From Thiohalocapsa halophila (lineage in GTDB: Bacteria; Pseudomonadota; Gammaproteobacteria; Chromatiales; Chromatiaceae): 64,000 nt of DNA. Below the pieces are notes generated by a model. That model was not told the DNA's origin, ran no database searches, and was given only the letters and a program-made list of their open reading frames with translations. The position numbers and the translations under genes were made by a program. The first letter of the stretch is position 1, and every line of letters starts with the position of its first letter. Shown here in pieces: positions 11,275 through 24,547 of the stretch. The stretch lies in NCBI RefSeq assembly GCF_016583825.1, contig NZ_NRRV01000028.1, positions 1 through 64,000 of the forward strand. Reading direction: 5' to 3'.

Positions 11275-11332
11275 CGCAACCGGCAGCGAAGCCCGCCCGC
11301 TTCGGCGCCGCCATGCCCGTGGAGCCACCACC

Positions 11333-11788
11333 ATGTCCGACGCACCCTTCAGCACTGCCGACGCGGCCGAAAACGCCTTCTACAGGGCCTTCGCCGGCAC
11401 CGACCTGACCGCCATGGCCAGGGTTTGGCATGACGGCGACGAGGCCCGCTGCATCCACCCGGGCGGCGGTCTGCTCAGCGGCGCCGGCGCCGTACTGGAC
11501 AGCTGGCGGCAGATCTTCGCCGGTGCCGCCGCGCCGACGGTGCGTCATCGGCTCCTACACCGCACCGGAGCCGGCGGGCTCAGCATCCACTTGGTGGAGG
11601 AGCAGATCGGCCCGGGCGACGATCCCGAGCGCGGCCTGACCCGCATCCTGGCCACCAATGTCTACCGGCAGACCACGGACGGCTGGCGTATGGTGCTGCA
11701 TCACGCCACCCTGCCGCTGGTGGAGTCACAGCAGGAGTCGCCGGCCCCACCATCCCGGGCGCCCACCAGCGGCGATCGCCTGCACTGA
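11333..11788 (+). CDS. SnoaL/NTF2-like (DUF4440-type) protein
   Basis: 151 aa. The pattern A-E-N-A-F-Y-R-A-F at the N-terminus, MARVWHDGDEARCIHPGG, then a hydrophobic strand and GWRMVLHHATLPL at the end fits the NTF2-like/SnoaL-type alpha+beta cone fold, which often binds small hydrophobic ligands. No catalytic role can be assigned. It is convergent with bchJ (43-bp gap). Confidence 0.75.
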   Translation: MSDAPFSTADAAENAFYRAFAGTDLTAMARVWHDGDEARCIHPGGGLLSGAGAVLDSWRQIFAGAAAPTVRHRLLHRTGAGGLSIHLVEEQIGPGDDPERGLTRILATNVYRQTTDGWRMVLHHATLPLVESQQESPAPPSRAPTSGDRLH

Positions 11789-11831
11789 CGGATCAGGCCG
11801 AGATCGCTGGCGGCTGCGCCGATGGGCGTCG

Positions 11832-12452
11832 TCACCAACGCATCTCGAACACGCAGGCGTCCGCCCCCTGCGCCTGGCACTGGACCTCCGCCACCTCGGT
11901 GCGGGCGTTGACTAGGGTGCGAAAGAGCCGCTCGAAGGCGCCGGTGTAGAAGTCGCAGACGGGAACCTCGGCATGACTGCCGCGACAGATGGGACAGCCG
12001 GCGATGCGCACCTGCACCGGGCGGCGCCCCAGGACGCTGCGCGGGCTGAAGCCGAAGGCCCCGCTGCCGGAGAAGGTCCAGGCATGCTGACCCACGGCCT
12101 TCAGCAGCATGCGGCTGGCGGGCCCCGGAGGCAGTAGCCGCAGCACGCGCTGCGCCGGGCGTGGAATACGGTGGGCGAGCAGATAGTCGCCGGTGCGCAG
12201 CCCCGCATCGAAGGAGATCCGTCTGGCCTCGGTGATGCCGAGCCGCCGGCGCAGCGCCTGTTGCAGGGCGATCACGTCATCCTCGTCCACCATCTGCTGC
12301 GGCGGCTGCGCCAGGTGGTGCTCAAGCCCGGCCTCGGCAAACACCGCCGCCGTCTGCGCACCAAAGGCGTCCAGCGCCTCTGCCACGCGAGTGACGGCGT
12401 TGGGCCCGATGCGCGCCGGCGTCTGCGCCGCAGACTCCGAATGGGAGTGCAC
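11832..12452 (-). CDS. bchJ: Bacteriochlorophyll 4-vinyl reductase-type protein BchJ
   Basis: 206 aa if started at GTG 12,452. The C-terminal 4-vinyl reductase (V4R) domain is clear: the ISFDAGLRTGDYLLAHRIP segment, the CPICRGSH cysteine motif and the FYTGAFERLFRTLV...CQAQGADACVFE ending. bchJ homologues sit in photosynthesis clusters; genetic work implicates them in divinyl-protochlorophyllide handling, though BciA/BciB are the proven 8-vinyl reductases. No ATG fits: the open frame reaches 12,749 but runs through hemN. TTG upstream is an alternative start. It lies downstream of hemN on the same strand. Confidence 0.85.
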   Translation of the reverse strand: MHSHSESAAQTPARIGPNAVTRVAEALDAFGAQTAAVFAEAGLEHHLAQPPQQMVDEDDVIALQQALRRRLGITEARRISFDAGLRTGDYLLAHRIPRPAQRVLRLLPPGPASRMLLKAVGQHAWTFSGSGAFGFSPRSVLGRRPVQVRIAGCPICRGSHAEVPVCDFYTGAFERLFRTLVNARTEVAEVQCQAQGADACVFEMRW

Positions 12453-12609
12453 GCGCGTGGCGGCGGCCCGAGCTGACCGGCCGGCGTCGCTCAACGCCGG
12501 CGGCGCCTGCTCAAGTGTGCGCGGTGCCGGGCCACGACCGCACGGCACGCAGCACGCCGGCGGCCGGCACCGGGCGGCTGGCCGCTGCGACGCCGCGAGC
12601 TGGCGCGCC

Positions 12610-13974
12610 TTACTCGGAAGGAGAGAAATGCCAACGTGCGCGGTCCCAGTGGAAGTAGGCGTCGTGCTCGGTGCAAAGCTCGCGCAGGAAAAAGCGTCCG
12701 GCCTCGGTGACACGCAGGCCGTGCGGCAGCGCCTCCACCAGACCGTCACCGGCGTAGGCCGCGAGGCGGCGATATTCGTCGTCTAGGCAGCCGTCCGCCA
12801 TCTCGTGCGGCAGCTCCAGGTTGCAGATCAGGTGGGAGATGGCGTCCCGCCGCCGACGATCCAGATCGCTCAGCTTGTGCCCGCGATCCACAGGGATGCG
12901 CCCGGCATCGACTTCCTGCTGCCAGGTCTGAAGGTCCGGCTGGTTCTGCACGCAGGTCCCGCGCAGCTCGCCGATGGCGCCGGCGCCGAGCCCGGCCAGA
13001 TGCGCGCTGGGGGTGGCCGTGTAGCCGATGCAGTTACGATGCAGGCGGCCCTCGGCCTGGGCGAGCGCGAGGTCGTCGGTTTCCAGCGCGAAGGTATCCA
13101 GCCCGATCCAGGTATAGCCGGCCTGGGTGAAGGCGGCAACGGCGGCACGGAAGAGCCGCTCGCGCTCGGCATTGTCGGGGAGCTCGTGCACGTCGATGGC
13201 GTGCTGATGCGGCCCATCCAGCGTCTTGCGTGCATAGCCGAAGCAGGCCACCCGATCCGGGGCCAGCTCCAGCACGGTATCGAGGGTGCGCTCAAAGGTG
13301 GCGGCGCTCTGCTGCGGGAGGCCGTAGATCAGATCGAAGCCGATGCTGTCGAAGCCGATATCCCGGGCCATCCAATAGACATCGCGAATGAGCTCTTCGG
13401 ACTGGATGCGGCCGATGGCGCGCTGCACATCGGGGTCGAGGTCCTGCACGCCGAAGCCGATGCTGCGGAAGCCGAGCGCGTGCAAAAGCTCCAGCTGGCC
13501 GGCCGAGGTGCGCCGCGGATCACACTCCATGGAGCACTCGGTATCCGGGACGATGTGAAAGCGCCGCTCCAGCATCTCCGTCAGGCGTGTCAGCTGGGCC
13601 TCGCTCAGGTAGTTCGGCGTGCCACCGGCGAGGTGCACCTGTAGCACATCGCGGTCGCCGTTGATGCGCTCGGCCACCATGGCCATTTCCCGATCCAGGG
13701 TATCCAGGTAGGCGTCCATGCGCTCGCTGTCATGGGTCACGGTGGTGTTGCAGCCGCAATAGAGGCAGCGACCGGCGCAAAAGGGGATGTGCACGTACAG
13801 CGACAGGGTCTCGCTCGGGCGCTGCGCAACGGCGGCGAGGTCTTGGGCGTAGTCCTCGGCGCTGTACTCGCCGCCCCAGCAGGGGGAGCGCACCGTCGAT
13901 TCGAAGCGCCTCCCCCGTCCCGTCAACCGTTGAACATAGTCCGGCGTGATCTCGGCGGGGGTAGCGGTGGACAT
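12610..13974 (-). CDS. hemN: Oxygen-independent coproporphyrinogen III oxidase HemN
   Basis: 454 aa from the ATG at 13,974 (MSTATPAEI), matching E. coli HemN length. Radical-SAM enzyme that decarboxylates coproporphyrinogen III to protoporphyrinogen IX without oxygen, feeding haem and bacteriochlorophyll synthesis. The CAGRCLYCGCN cluster motif lies near residue 65 with the HemN-type extra Cys. HLAGGTPNYLS, GFGVQDLDPDVQ and IGFDLIYGLPQQ follow. The C-terminal HemN domain is intact. It probably cotranscribes with bchJ. Confidence 0.95.
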   Translation of the reverse strand: MSTATPAEITPDYVQRLTGRGRRFESTVRSPCWGGEYSAEDYAQDLAAVAQRPSETLSLYVHIPFCAGRCLYCGCNTTVTHDSERMDAYLDTLDREMAMVAERINGDRDVLQVHLAGGTPNYLSEAQLTRLTEMLERRFHIVPDTECSMECDPRRTSAGQLELLHALGFRSIGFGVQDLDPDVQRAIGRIQSEELIRDVYWMARDIGFDSIGFDLIYGLPQQSAATFERTLDTVLELAPDRVACFGYARKTLDGPHQHAIDVHELPDNAERERLFRAAVAAFTQAGYTWIGLDTFALETDDLALAQAEGRLHRNCIGYTATPSAHLAGLGAGAIGELRGTCVQNQPDLQTWQQEVDAGRIPVDRGHKLSDLDRRRRDAISHLICNLELPHEMADGCLDDEYRRLAAYAGDGLVEALPHGLRVTEAGRFFLRELCTEHDAYFHWDRARWHFSPSE

Positions 13975-14013
13975 GGTTGAGCGGCCTCTGTAGTTTCCGG
14001 GTGACAAAGGCGA

Positions 14014-14032
14014 TGTCGAGCGCACCTCGACA
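14014..14032. promoter_or_regulatory. Inverted repeat upstream of hemN
   Basis: Perfect 7-bp arms TGTCGAG / CTCGACA with a 5-bp spacer, 40 bp upstream of the hemN start. It resembles the PpsR consensus TGT-N12-ACA but has N13 between the half-sites, so PpsR binding is uncertain. Confidence 0.4.
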
Positions 14033-14524
14033 CCATCCCTGCGGGGCAACGCCCCACCGCCTGGACGCCGAATTCGGGCACAGGCGCAGGGAGCTGGAGA
14101 GCGCCAGTGGCGACTTCCGAGCCGAGCCCCGCCGCATCTGGCGGACCACAGCATCTCCCCGAGCAAAGTCCGGACCTCCCTGACCCAAAAACGACGCGCC
14201 GACGGGCTCCACGGAGACCGCGTACCGAACTGCGCCGCCGTGCCCGCATCACGCAGGCCGTCGGCTGGTACGGGGCCCGGAGTCTGAAGCCGGGTGTCTG
14301 AATCCTGTCGTTCACATCCCTGTCCATGCGGTGCTGTCACGGCCGGCTGCCGCCGTCTCGAGCCTGGGCTTGAGCTTCGGCGGCCGCCGTCAGTGCCGGT
14401 GGCGCTTGCCGGTGCCGTCGGACCGCTTTGATTGTGTCACCTTTCCCGAAGCGCTGCTCCGTCAGCCTGTCTTGCGGTGAAAAGACGCCGCAACGGCAAC
14501 ACCGATGCGGCGGTTTGGGCGCCT

Positions 14525-14556
14525 GCCAGCGCAGACCCTAAGGCCCCTGCGCTGGC
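14525..14556. terminator. Stem-loop at the end of the puh operon
   Basis: Perfect 10-bp stem GCCAGCGCAG / CTGCGCTGGC with a 12-nt loop, about 105 bp beyond the puhE stop. On the strand of the puh operon no T-run follows, so it may act as an RNA-stabilising 3' end rather than as an intrinsic terminator. Confidence 0.4.
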
Positions 14557-14660
14557 TTTGTAAAGTTAGACAAGGTCCGCCAGAGCGTCGTTGACCGACA
14601 TCAAGCTGCCTGCGAACGAATCCCAGCCGCTTGGCGACGCCCGCTCGCTGGCCTGCGCCA

Positions 14661-15584
14661 TCAACGCCCGCGTGGCGCGAACGGCAGCGCCCGAACAGAC
14701 CCCGTCGGCGGTGTCACCATCCGCTGCGTCGAGCTCCGGGCCGCCGCCACCGGCTGCCGGCTGCCGGCGGCGGACAGTGCTTCCTGCGGGCCGCGTGTGC
14801 TGGTCCCGGCGTCCATCGCCGTGTCGACCTCGGGCTCCAGCGCCCAGCGCCAGAGTGCGCCGTCGGCGAGCGGCAGCACCAGGAACCAATGCTCCAGGAT
14901 GGCCAATGCCAATAGGGTGGCCGCCAAGATTAGCGCAACCCCGGCAAAGCTGCCGGCCGGCAGCTCCACCGCGGTGTCCACCAACAGGCACATGATCACC
15001 GTCGCGACACTCACGGATACCGGAAACAACAGGTTCATCGGGCGCTTGGCCAGATAGGTGGTGAGGAAGCGGATGCGCTCGGGCAGCCAGTCTTCGTTCA
15101 GGTTGGGCACGCCCAGAAACAGGTTCAGCTTGGCGCTCCAGCGCATCAGCCACAGGATCACAAAGGTCCAGGTGCCAACGGTGTTCACAGCGCCCCAGGT
15201 GAGCCAGATCATAAGGCTCGCGGCGGCGACGATGACCAGCTCGTGGTAGATGCTGGTGGACAGCGCCAAGCGAAACCGCTGCCAGCCACGGCAGCCCTCG
15301 GGGCAGGGCGACTTGCGCGGACCGGTGATGAAGCCCATGAAATAGCTCATCTCCATCCAGCCCCAGATGACCACGCCGGCGGTGAAGCCCGCATAGGCGC
15401 CGAGCACCGTGACCAGGTCACGACTCCAGACCAGCACGCCGAAGGCCGCGACGAGGGCGAGCGTTGCCCCCGCCAGGCTCCAGGGATAGGTGTGCTCCGG
15501 GCGCTTGTCCAGATACAGGATGACGCCGGTGCTGAACCACCACAGGAACAGGGCGTAAGCGACGGCGAGCCCGTAGCTCAGCAT
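14661..15584 (-). CDS. puhE: Photosynthetic complex assembly protein PuhE
   Basis: 307 aa from ATG 15,584 (MLSYGLAVAYALFLWWFSTG). A polytopic membrane protein (about seven helices) with the family hallmarks GVILYLDKRPEHTYPWS, WGWMEMSYFMGFITGPRKSPCP and LNLFLGVPNLNEDWLPERI. It belongs to the family called 'photosynthetic complex assembly protein 2' and is required for normal reaction-centre/LH1 assembly in Rhodobacter. The open frame continues upstream through puhC but only as a shadow. The last 50 residues are low-complexity. Confidence 0.9.
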   Translation of the reverse strand: MLSYGLAVAYALFLWWFSTGVILYLDKRPEHTYPWSLAGATLALVAAFGVLVWSRDLVTVLGAYAGFTAGVVIWGWMEMSYFMGFITGPRKSPCPEGCRGWQRFRLALSTSIYHELVIVAAASLMIWLTWGAVNTVGTWTFVILWLMRWSAKLNLFLGVPNLNEDWLPERIRFLTTYLAKRPMNLLFPVSVSVATVIMCLLVDTAVELPAGSFAGVALILAATLLALAILEHWFLVLPLADGALWRWALEPEVDTAMDAGTSTRGPQEALSAAGSRQPVAAARSSTQRMVTPPTGSVRALPFAPRGR

Positions 15585-15624
15585 GGTGGCTGCATCCCAT
15601 CCGGTTGCGGCGGCACGCGGCGGG

Positions 15625-15672
15625 CGACCGTCACTGCGGCCCTCACTGAGGCCGTCACTGAGCCCGTCACTG
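15625..15672. repeat. Four-copy 12-bp tandem repeat after puhC
   Basis: Four copies of a 12-bp unit (on the plus strand, variants of AGCCCGTCACTG) begin at the puhC stop codon and continue downstream. Because the unit is a multiple of three and contains CAG TGA on the coding strand, each copy re-creates the Gln-stop end of puhC in frame. Confidence 0.85.
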
Positions 15673-16125
15673 AGACTGGGGCTCCGCGCGCAGCAGACGC
15701 GCAAAGTCGGCGGTATTGGTGGGACCGAAGGCGCGCAGATCGATCTGCCGTCCGGTCTGGGGATCTTCGAACAACAGGATGCCGCCGCCGCGCAGGGAGA
15801 TGACATAGGGCGCATCCAGCGGCACGTCATAGGCCTTGCGCTCGCGCACCATGCCGCGCATCACACCCAGCACAAAACCGTCGATGCCGGACTCGAGCTC
15901 CGCGAGCTTGGCGTCTTCGCCGGCGATGCGCACCGTCGTGGTGCCCGTGCCGTCATCCACAAAGACGAGCTCACGGCTCTCCACCACCGGCGGCAGTGGC
16001 GTCTGGGTGCCACCCACGCCGGTGATTTGTACCATGGCCGCGGACAGGATGACGAAGCCGATCAGCAGCGCCGCACCGATGAGCACGGCACGCGGGAAAG
16101 GTCGGCCCTCAAACGGGTCACTCAC
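15667..16125 (-). CDS. puhC: Photosynthetic complex assembly protein PuhC
   Basis: 152 aa. One N-terminal membrane anchor (AVLIGAALLIGFVILSAAMVQI) and a periplasmic domain with ESRELVFVDDGTGTTTV, GIDGFVLGVMRGMVRERK and the FGPTNTADFARLL ending, typical of PuhC. It helps organise the reaction-centre/LH1 core. It lies 16 bp from puhB in the puhA-puhB-puhC-puhE order. Confidence 0.92.
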   Translation of the reverse strand: MSDPFEGRPFPRAVLIGAALLIGFVILSAAMVQITGVGGTQTPLPPVVESRELVFVDDGTGTTTVRIAGEDAKLAELESGIDGFVLGVMRGMVRERKAYDVPLDAPYVISLRGGGILLFEDPQTGRQIDLRAFGPTNTADFARLLRAEPQSQ

Positions 16126-16141
16126 TGCGCTATGTCCTCAC

Positions 16142-16816
16142 TCACCGGCCCGTCGCCGGCGCCGTGCCGAGCTGCGGCGAGCCGCCCGGATTGTTGTTGC
16201 GCGATTCCGCGGCGGCGTCTGCCGCCCCGTCCTGCTCCGCCGCCGCCTCGCGCAGCGCATCGGCGAGGATCTCCGCCACCCGATCCACATCGGGCACGCA
16301 GCGCAGCATGGGCTGGGCGTCGAAGAAGCGCCAGGGCCGCACATTCGGCCACAGAATCAGGAAGTTCACCTTGTGGCCGTCGCCGAGCACCATCGGGATA
16401 TCGCCGATGCCGTCCTTGTAGCGTCTCAGCCCAGCGCTTTGAATGGCCTTGAACGGGATGTTCACGGCCATGGGCAGCGCCACGCCGAAGCGAATCACCA
16501 CGCGCCTGTCGGTGATGCTGTAGATGGTAGAGCGCGCGAAGGCCCAGGCCATGAGCGCCAGGATAGCCACGGCCATCAGGCAGAGCAGCAGCAGCCACAG
16601 CCCCGAGAGCAGCGCCGCCTTCAGGGATTCACCGGCCGCGAAGACATAGACGACGCGGAAGGCGATGAGCAGCCCGAAGTAGATGGCGACCGTGCGGACG
16701 TAGAACGCCCGCACGGCAAGCGCGCCCCACTGGGGCGCGCCCTGCCACCGGAGCGTCTCCCCCTCGGGGAGATTCTCCGGCAAGCCGGGAACCGGCTCGA
16801 TGTCGAACTCGCTCAC
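16142..16816 (-). CDS. puhB: Photosynthetic complex assembly protein PuhB
   Basis: 224 aa. Starts MSEFDIEPVPGLPENLPEGE and has the LRWQGAPQWGALAVRAFYVR motif. Two to three membrane helices are followed by a PH-like soluble domain (STIYSITDRRVVIRFGVALP, then YKDGIGDIPMVLGDG). PuhB is a membrane assembly factor for the reaction centre. Its start overlaps the puhA stop by 4 bp. The last 30 residues are low-complexity. Confidence 0.93.
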   Translation of the reverse strand: MSEFDIEPVPGLPENLPEGETLRWQGAPQWGALAVRAFYVRTVAIYFGLLIAFRVVYVFAAGESLKAALLSGLWLLLLCLMAVAILALMAWAFARSTIYSITDRRVVIRFGVALPMAVNIPFKAIQSAGLRRYKDGIGDIPMVLGDGHKVNFLILWPNVRPWRFFDAQPMLRCVPDVDRVAEILADALREAAAEQDGAADAAAESRNNNPGGSPQLGTAPATGR

Positions 16817-17586
16817 AGGTAGGGCTCCGCCCGGTCCGGCGTCGCGTACATCTTACCGGCGCCGAGGTAGGCGACCACCTTGTCCTCTTCGGCGAGCGTG
16901 ATCTGATCGTAGCTCTTCAGGGTCGGCGCGTCCTTGAACTGGGCACCGGTGAGGCTATCGATCTCGATCACGCCCTTCTTGCCGCGCACATTGCACAGCG
17001 GCATCGGGGCAAGCATACGCTTGCCGCCGGCGTCGATCTCGAGATAGCGCACGCAAGGCTCGGCGGTGTCCACCCAGATCTCTTTGCAGACGCCGCCCTG
17101 CTCACCATCGCAGCCGAGCGCGGGCATGCCGCGCGGGTCTGGATCACCTTTGGCGACACTGAAGTGCTTCGCGACGCGCATCGGCCGCACCCGCGGCTCG
17201 CCGGTTTCGGTCAGATCCGGCTCCTCGGCGCGCACGGCATAGGAGCCTGGGCCGACGCCGGCGAGCATGGGATTGCCGGTGGGGGCCAGCGGCGCGCCGG
17301 GGAAGTCGGCGATGGGCGCGGCATTGAGCTTCGGCTGCGGACGCTCCGGTCCCGGCTTCTGGATCTCGGCGCCGGTATGCGGCATCTTGAAGGTCTTCGG
17401 CTTCGGCAGCGGCGGGAAGCCTTCCATCATCTTCTTGCGCCCACCCATGCGCTGGGACTCCACAGGATAGCCTTCGCGCTTGTCTTCGGTGCGGATATAG
17501 AAGATCAGCGCGAAAAAGAAGAACCAGAAAACGTACAGCGTCAGCTGTGCGACATCGATGTAGTTGGTAATGGCACCGACAGGCAT
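16813..17586 (-). CDS. puhA: Photosynthetic reaction centre H subunit PuhA
   Basis: 257 aa. A single N-terminal membrane helix (LTLYVFWFFFFALIFYIRTEDKREGYPVE) carries the YxRREDRREGYP-type H-subunit signature, followed by the PRC-barrel domain (KGDPDPRGMPALG, EIWVDTAEPCVRYLEI, LPLCNVRGKKG-like strand). It caps the cytoplasmic face of reaction centres and shapes proton delivery to QB. pufL, pufM and pufC are not in the window. Confidence 0.96.
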   Translation of the reverse strand: MPVGAITNYIDVAQLTLYVFWFFFFALIFYIRTEDKREGYPVESQRMGGRKKMMEGFPPLPKPKTFKMPHTGAEIQKPGPERPQPKLNAAPIADFPGAPLAPTGNPMLAGVGPGSYAVRAEEPDLTETGEPRVRPMRVAKHFSVAKGDPDPRGMPALGCDGEQGGVCKEIWVDTAEPCVRYLEIDAGGKRMLAPMPLCNVRGKKGVIEIDSLTGAQFKDAPTLKSYDQITLAEEDKVVAYLGAGKMYATPDRAEPYL

Positions 17587-17610
17587 TGGATACCTCCATT
17601 GGCCGGATGA

Positions 17611-19068
17611 CTAGGGCAGCTCGGCGATGCCGAACTGCGTTGAGGACCGCGCACTATTGCCGCCGCCGTGGGTCACCAGCGGCCCGATTGCGATCAGGGT
17701 AGCGAACAGTAAAAGGATCTCCAGGTGGTAGACCACGGCATAGCCCACGGCGGGACCCATGAGCACGGGCCCAAAAACCCCTTCGGCGGCGAACATTGCG
17801 ATGACGTCGCGCAGCGCCCCGCCGAAGGCGATGCCGACCCCGTAGGCAGTGGCCTGAACAGCGCCCCAGGCGCCCAGCGCCAGGCCGCTGTGCGCGCCGT
17901 CGCCGGCCATGTTCATGGCCGCCGTCAGCGTGCCGACGGCAAAAAGGCCGCCGCCGAAGCCGATGAGCAAGGCTCCCGCCCGGAACAGCCAGGGCGATTG
18001 CAACGGGTCCGAGAAGACCACGGCAGTGAAGGCGACGATGCCGACCAGCACCCCCGTGGCCGAGAGTCGATAGGTATCCGCGCCGCGGCTGAGGGCTCTG
18101 GCTGCCAGCGCGAAGGCCGTGAGGGTGCCGAAGGCCCAGATGGCGGTGAGCCGGGTGGTCTCGGCCACGGTCAGGCCCAGCACCTCGGCGCCATAGGGCT
18201 CCAGCAGAATCTCCTGCATGGTGAAGCCGGCGGTACCGAGTCCCAGCGCCACCAGCAGGCGCAGGGTGCGCCCGGCCTCGATGAAGCGCCGCCAGGTCTC
18301 GCGGAACGGCGGCAGCGGCACACCGGCTTCGCGCTCGCGCCGGCACTGCGCCGCGCGCTCGCGGTTCACAGCCTCCTGCTTCCACAGCGCCACCACATTG
18401 AGCACCATGGCCGCCACCGCCGCGCCCTGGATCACCTGGATCAGCCGCAGCTGGCTGAAGTCCGTCAGCAGAAGGCCGAACAGCAGGGCGCTGCCGAGCA
18501 TGCTGAGCTGAAGGGCCACGAACAGCAGCGCCACCACCCGCGGCCGGCTCGCCTTGGGCGCGATGTCCGTCGCCAGTGCCAGCCCCGCTGTCTGGGTGGT
18601 GTGGAGGCCGGCGCCGGCCAGCAGGAAGGCCACCGCCGCGCCGAGCTGGCCGACGATGGGGTGCACATTGCCCCCCTCGGCCAGCAGCAGCAGCGCGAAG
18701 GGCATAATGGCTAGCCCGCCGAACTGCATCAGGCTGCCGAACCAGATATAAGGCACCCGGCGCAGGCCGAAGGCCGAGCGGTGCACGTCGGACCTGAAGC
18801 CGATCAGCGCCCGCAGCGGCGCGAACAGCACCGGCAGCGCCACCATCAGCGACACCAGCCAGGCCGGCACCGCCATCTCCACCACCATGACCCGGTTCAG
18901 GGTGCCGTAGAGCAGCACCATGGTCATGCCGACGGAGCCCTGGAACAGGGCCAAGCGCAGCAGCCGCGACAGCGGCAGCTCCGTGGTGGCGGCATCGGCG
19001 AACGGCAGAATCCGCGGCACGATCTCCCGCAGGAGCCAGCGGCGGATCTCGGCCGGCTGCATGATCAT
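17611..19068 (-). CDS. lhaA: LhaA, BCD-family MFS (light-harvesting 1 assembly)
   Basis: 485 aa with about 12 membrane helices. Conserved BCD/PucC family blocks: LFQGSVGMTMVLLYGTLNRVMV, RALIGFRSDVHRSAFGLRRVPYIWFG, GAGLHTTQTAGLALATDIAP, and FTMQEILLEPYG. The position between bchM and puhA is the classical place of lhaA, whose product promotes LH1 assembly and probably delivers bacteriochlorophyll. It overlaps bchM by 4 bp. A paralogue is at 45,627-47,039. Confidence 0.93.
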   Translation of the reverse strand: MIMQPAEIRRWLLREIVPRILPFADAATTELPLSRLLRLALFQGSVGMTMVLLYGTLNRVMVVEMAVPAWLVSLMVALPVLFAPLRALIGFRSDVHRSAFGLRRVPYIWFGSLMQFGGLAIMPFALLLLAEGGNVHPIVGQLGAAVAFLLAGAGLHTTQTAGLALATDIAPKASRPRVVALLFVALQLSMLGSALLFGLLLTDFSQLRLIQVIQGAAVAAMVLNVVALWKQEAVNRERAAQCRREREAGVPLPPFRETWRRFIEAGRTLRLLVALGLGTAGFTMQEILLEPYGAEVLGLTVAETTRLTAIWAFGTLTAFALAARALSRGADTYRLSATGVLVGIVAFTAVVFSDPLQSPWLFRAGALLIGFGGGLFAVGTLTAAMNMAGDGAHSGLALGAWGAVQATAYGVGIAFGGALRDVIAMFAAEGVFGPVLMGPAVGYAVVYHLEILLLFATLIAIGPLVTHGGGNSARSSTQFGIAELP

Positions 19069-19790
19069 GAGGCCCTGAGCTCCATCGCTTGGGAGGTATA
19101 GAAGCCGCGCTGGATGAGCCGCGTGCGCCCGATCTGCCAGCCCGCCAGGGCCGGGTCGGCCGCAATACCTCGGCGCAGCCGGCGCTCGGCCACCGGCACG
19201 ATGGCCGGGGAGCGGTCGCTGCGCGGGAAGAATTGGCCGACGCCGTGCATCAGCGACAGCAGCAGGGTGCGCGGCGCGAAGGTGAACAGCAGCCGCTCAC
19301 GCGCGCGCCCGGCGAGGCCGGCGATGACGCCCAGGGCGTCATCGCGCTCGTAATGGATCACGCTGTCCATGGAGACAACATAGTCGAAGGCCTCGCCCTT
19401 GGCTGGCGCATCCTTCGCTGCTTCATTGGGGGCGAGCATATCGCCCACCGCGAAGACGATGCGCCCGGCCAGCTCCGGCGGCACACGCTCGCGGGCGTTC
19501 TCGATCAGCGTCGGCGAGAGGTCCACCGCATGCACCTCGGCGCCGCGGCGGGCCGCCGCCAGTGCCAGCATGCCGGTGCCGCAGCCGGCGTCCAGCAGCC
19601 GCTTGCCCGTGAGGTCCTCCGGCAGCCAGCCGAGCAGCGTGGCGCGCATCTCATCGCGGCCCGCGCGCACGGTGGCCCGGATGCCGCTGACGGGGGCATC
19701 CGAGGTGAGGCGCTTCCAGGTCTCGGCCGCCGTGCGGTCGAAATAGGCCTCCACCTGGCTGCGGCGCTCTTGGTAGGACGGGCTCGGCAT
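19065..19790 (-). CDS. bchM: Magnesium-protoporphyrin IX O-methyltransferase BchM
   Basis: 241 aa. A SAM-dependent methyltransferase fold with motif I LLDAGCGTGMLALAAARRGAEVHAVD. N-terminal VEAYFDRTAAETWKRLTSDAPVSGIRATVRAGRDEMR is diagnostic of BchM/ChlM, and FAPRTLLLSLMHGVGQFFPRSDRSP lies in the C-terminal part. It methylates the C13 propionate of Mg-protoporphyrin, the step after BchH chelation. Its stop overlaps lhaA. Confidence 0.95.
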   Translation of the reverse strand: MPSPSYQERRSQVEAYFDRTAAETWKRLTSDAPVSGIRATVRAGRDEMRATLLGWLPEDLTGKRLLDAGCGTGMLALAAARRGAEVHAVDLSPTLIENARERVPPELAGRIVFAVGDMLAPNEAAKDAPAKGEAFDYVVSMDSVIHYERDDALGVIAGLAGRARERLLFTFAPRTLLLSLMHGVGQFFPRSDRSPAIVPVAERRLRRGIAADPALAGWQIGRTRLIQRGFYTSQAMELRAS

Positions 19791-19838
19791 CTAGGTTTCG
19801 CTCGGTGCTGAAGATTGACGCGTGCTCGGTGGACGCTC

Positions 19839-24521
<4,683 letters not shown>

Positions 24522-24547
<26 letters not shown>

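Larger units (their letters stand above)
13975..14660. other. Noncoding stretch between hemN and puhE
   Basis: 686 bp. It contains the hemN-proximal inverted repeat (14,014-14,032) and a stem-loop (14,525-14,556). Apparent frames here lack family similarity, and I find no supportable gene. Confidence 0.55.

Noticed and set aside
12610..14340. A HemN frame starting at 14,340.
   Set aside because: The first 120 residues lack similarity; HemN length and start match ATG 13,974.
14566..15153. A 195-codon frame on the minus strand overlapping puhE, ending MSVNDALADLV.
   Set aside because: Nearly all of it is the shadow of puhE in another frame; the last 30 residues have no ribosome-binding site or known family.
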